Assembly: GCA_018268915.1 (NCBI GenBank) | Contig: JAFDVQ010000011.1 | Location: forward strand, 248,001-312,000 | From: Acidobacteriota bacterium | GTDB taxonomy: Bacteria; Acidobacteriota; Terriglobia; Terriglobales; Acidobacteriaceae | DNA length: 64,000 nt | Direction of reading: 5' to 3' | Shown here: positions 63,908-64,000 of the stretch, one piece after another | Layout of the letters: each line of letters begins with the position of its first letter | How positions within the stretch are numbered: the first letter of the stretch is position 1 | The notes under the pieces: model-generated | Database searches by the model: none | What the model was told of the DNA's origin: nothing | What the model saw: only the letters and a program-made list of their open reading frames with translations | Position numbers and translations under genes: made by a program

Positions 63908-64000
63908 GTCATCGGTCGAGTGGCACAGGGTTGCCGGTGCTCGCTACGGTTTGCAGTCCTGCGTACCTTACTAGCTTCTGTTGGACCTCACGCGCTTCGA
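63908..64000 (-). CDS. Possible 3' end of a gene entering from the right
   Basis: The minus frame is open from the window end to a TGA at 63908, reading EAREVQQKLVRYAGLQTV then ASTGNPVPLDR. The length is too short for a family call. It would be convergent with the permease and share its hairpin. Confidence 0.3.

Noticed and set aside
1..64000. tRNA genes, rRNA genes, insertion sequences, integrases
   Set aside because: No tRNA-like clover sequences, transposase or integrase motifs, or long inverted repeats were noticed by eye; a dedicated scan would be decisive.

Overview
The window looks like a chromosomal segment of an Acidobacteriota (Terriglobia/Acidobacteriaceae-type) genome. The evidence is the mix of families: two large TonB-dependent receptors that begin with a carboxypeptidase-regulatory-like domain, a TIGR03435 protein, a duplicated FtsX/MacB orphan permease (ADOP type), an ABC permease fused to an M1 peptidase, several ECF sigma factors and a Ser/Thr kinase with TPRs. 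Base composition is moderately high in GC. Genes are densely packed on both strands. I saw no tRNA, rRNA, CRISPR array, insertion sequence or phage gene.

Layout. 1-7.2 kb: a carbohydrate locus with a GH2 glycosidase (cut by the window start) and its LacI-type regulator, facing a TonB-dependent receptor. A good sigma-70 promoter and a perfect 16-bp LacI-type palindrome lie between them. 7.2-13.0 kb: a minus-strand set of a conserved hypothetical protein, an ECF sigma factor, a zinc-binding anti-sigma, an unknown protein and a TPR-CHAT protease-like protein. 13.3-15.3 kb: a zinc alcohol dehydrogenase and an SRPBCC membrane protein. 15.5-20.6 kb: a second TonB receptor divergent from a CpxR/CpxA-like two-component pair, with three GTAAA-type repeats at 10-bp period between them. 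20.7-28.5 kb: an alanyl-tRNA editing protein, an M1 peptidase, an ABC ATPase and a permease-M1 fusion.

28.5-32.2 kb: a minus-strand operon of two secreted pilin-like paralogues, a PapD-like chaperone and a small outer-membrane barrel protein, which reads as a reduced chaperone/usher-like system. 32.6-42.2 kb: the conserved rpsP-khpA-rimM-trmD neighbourhood, split between rimM and trmD by about 7 kb. The intervening genes are an O-methyltransferase with a small ORF and a membrane protein, a secreted protein, and a TPR Ser/Thr kinase convergent with an ECF sigma factor that lacks the usual acidic region-2.2 motif. 42.5-47.4 kb: a DUF695 protein, a triple-BON protein, and an exported helical protein driven by a clear sigma-54 promoter facing an NtrB/NtrC-like operon.

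47.4-60.3 kb: two esterases, DinB and AhpD-like proteins, a DUF4139 protein with an inserted beta domain, a cytidylate-kinase-like protein, an ATP-grasp enzyme with a histone-H1-like tail, a PAP2 phosphatase, small zinc-ribbon and membrane proteins, MurG and a Gly/His-rich secreted protein. 60.4-64 kb: a TIGR03435 protein and the ADOP permease.

The observations I consider most worth pursuing are the CHAT/sigma/anti-sigma operon, the reduced chaperone/usher-like operon, the kinase paired with an ECF sigma factor resembling phospho-activated ones, and the sigma-54 and CpxR-like regulatory sites.
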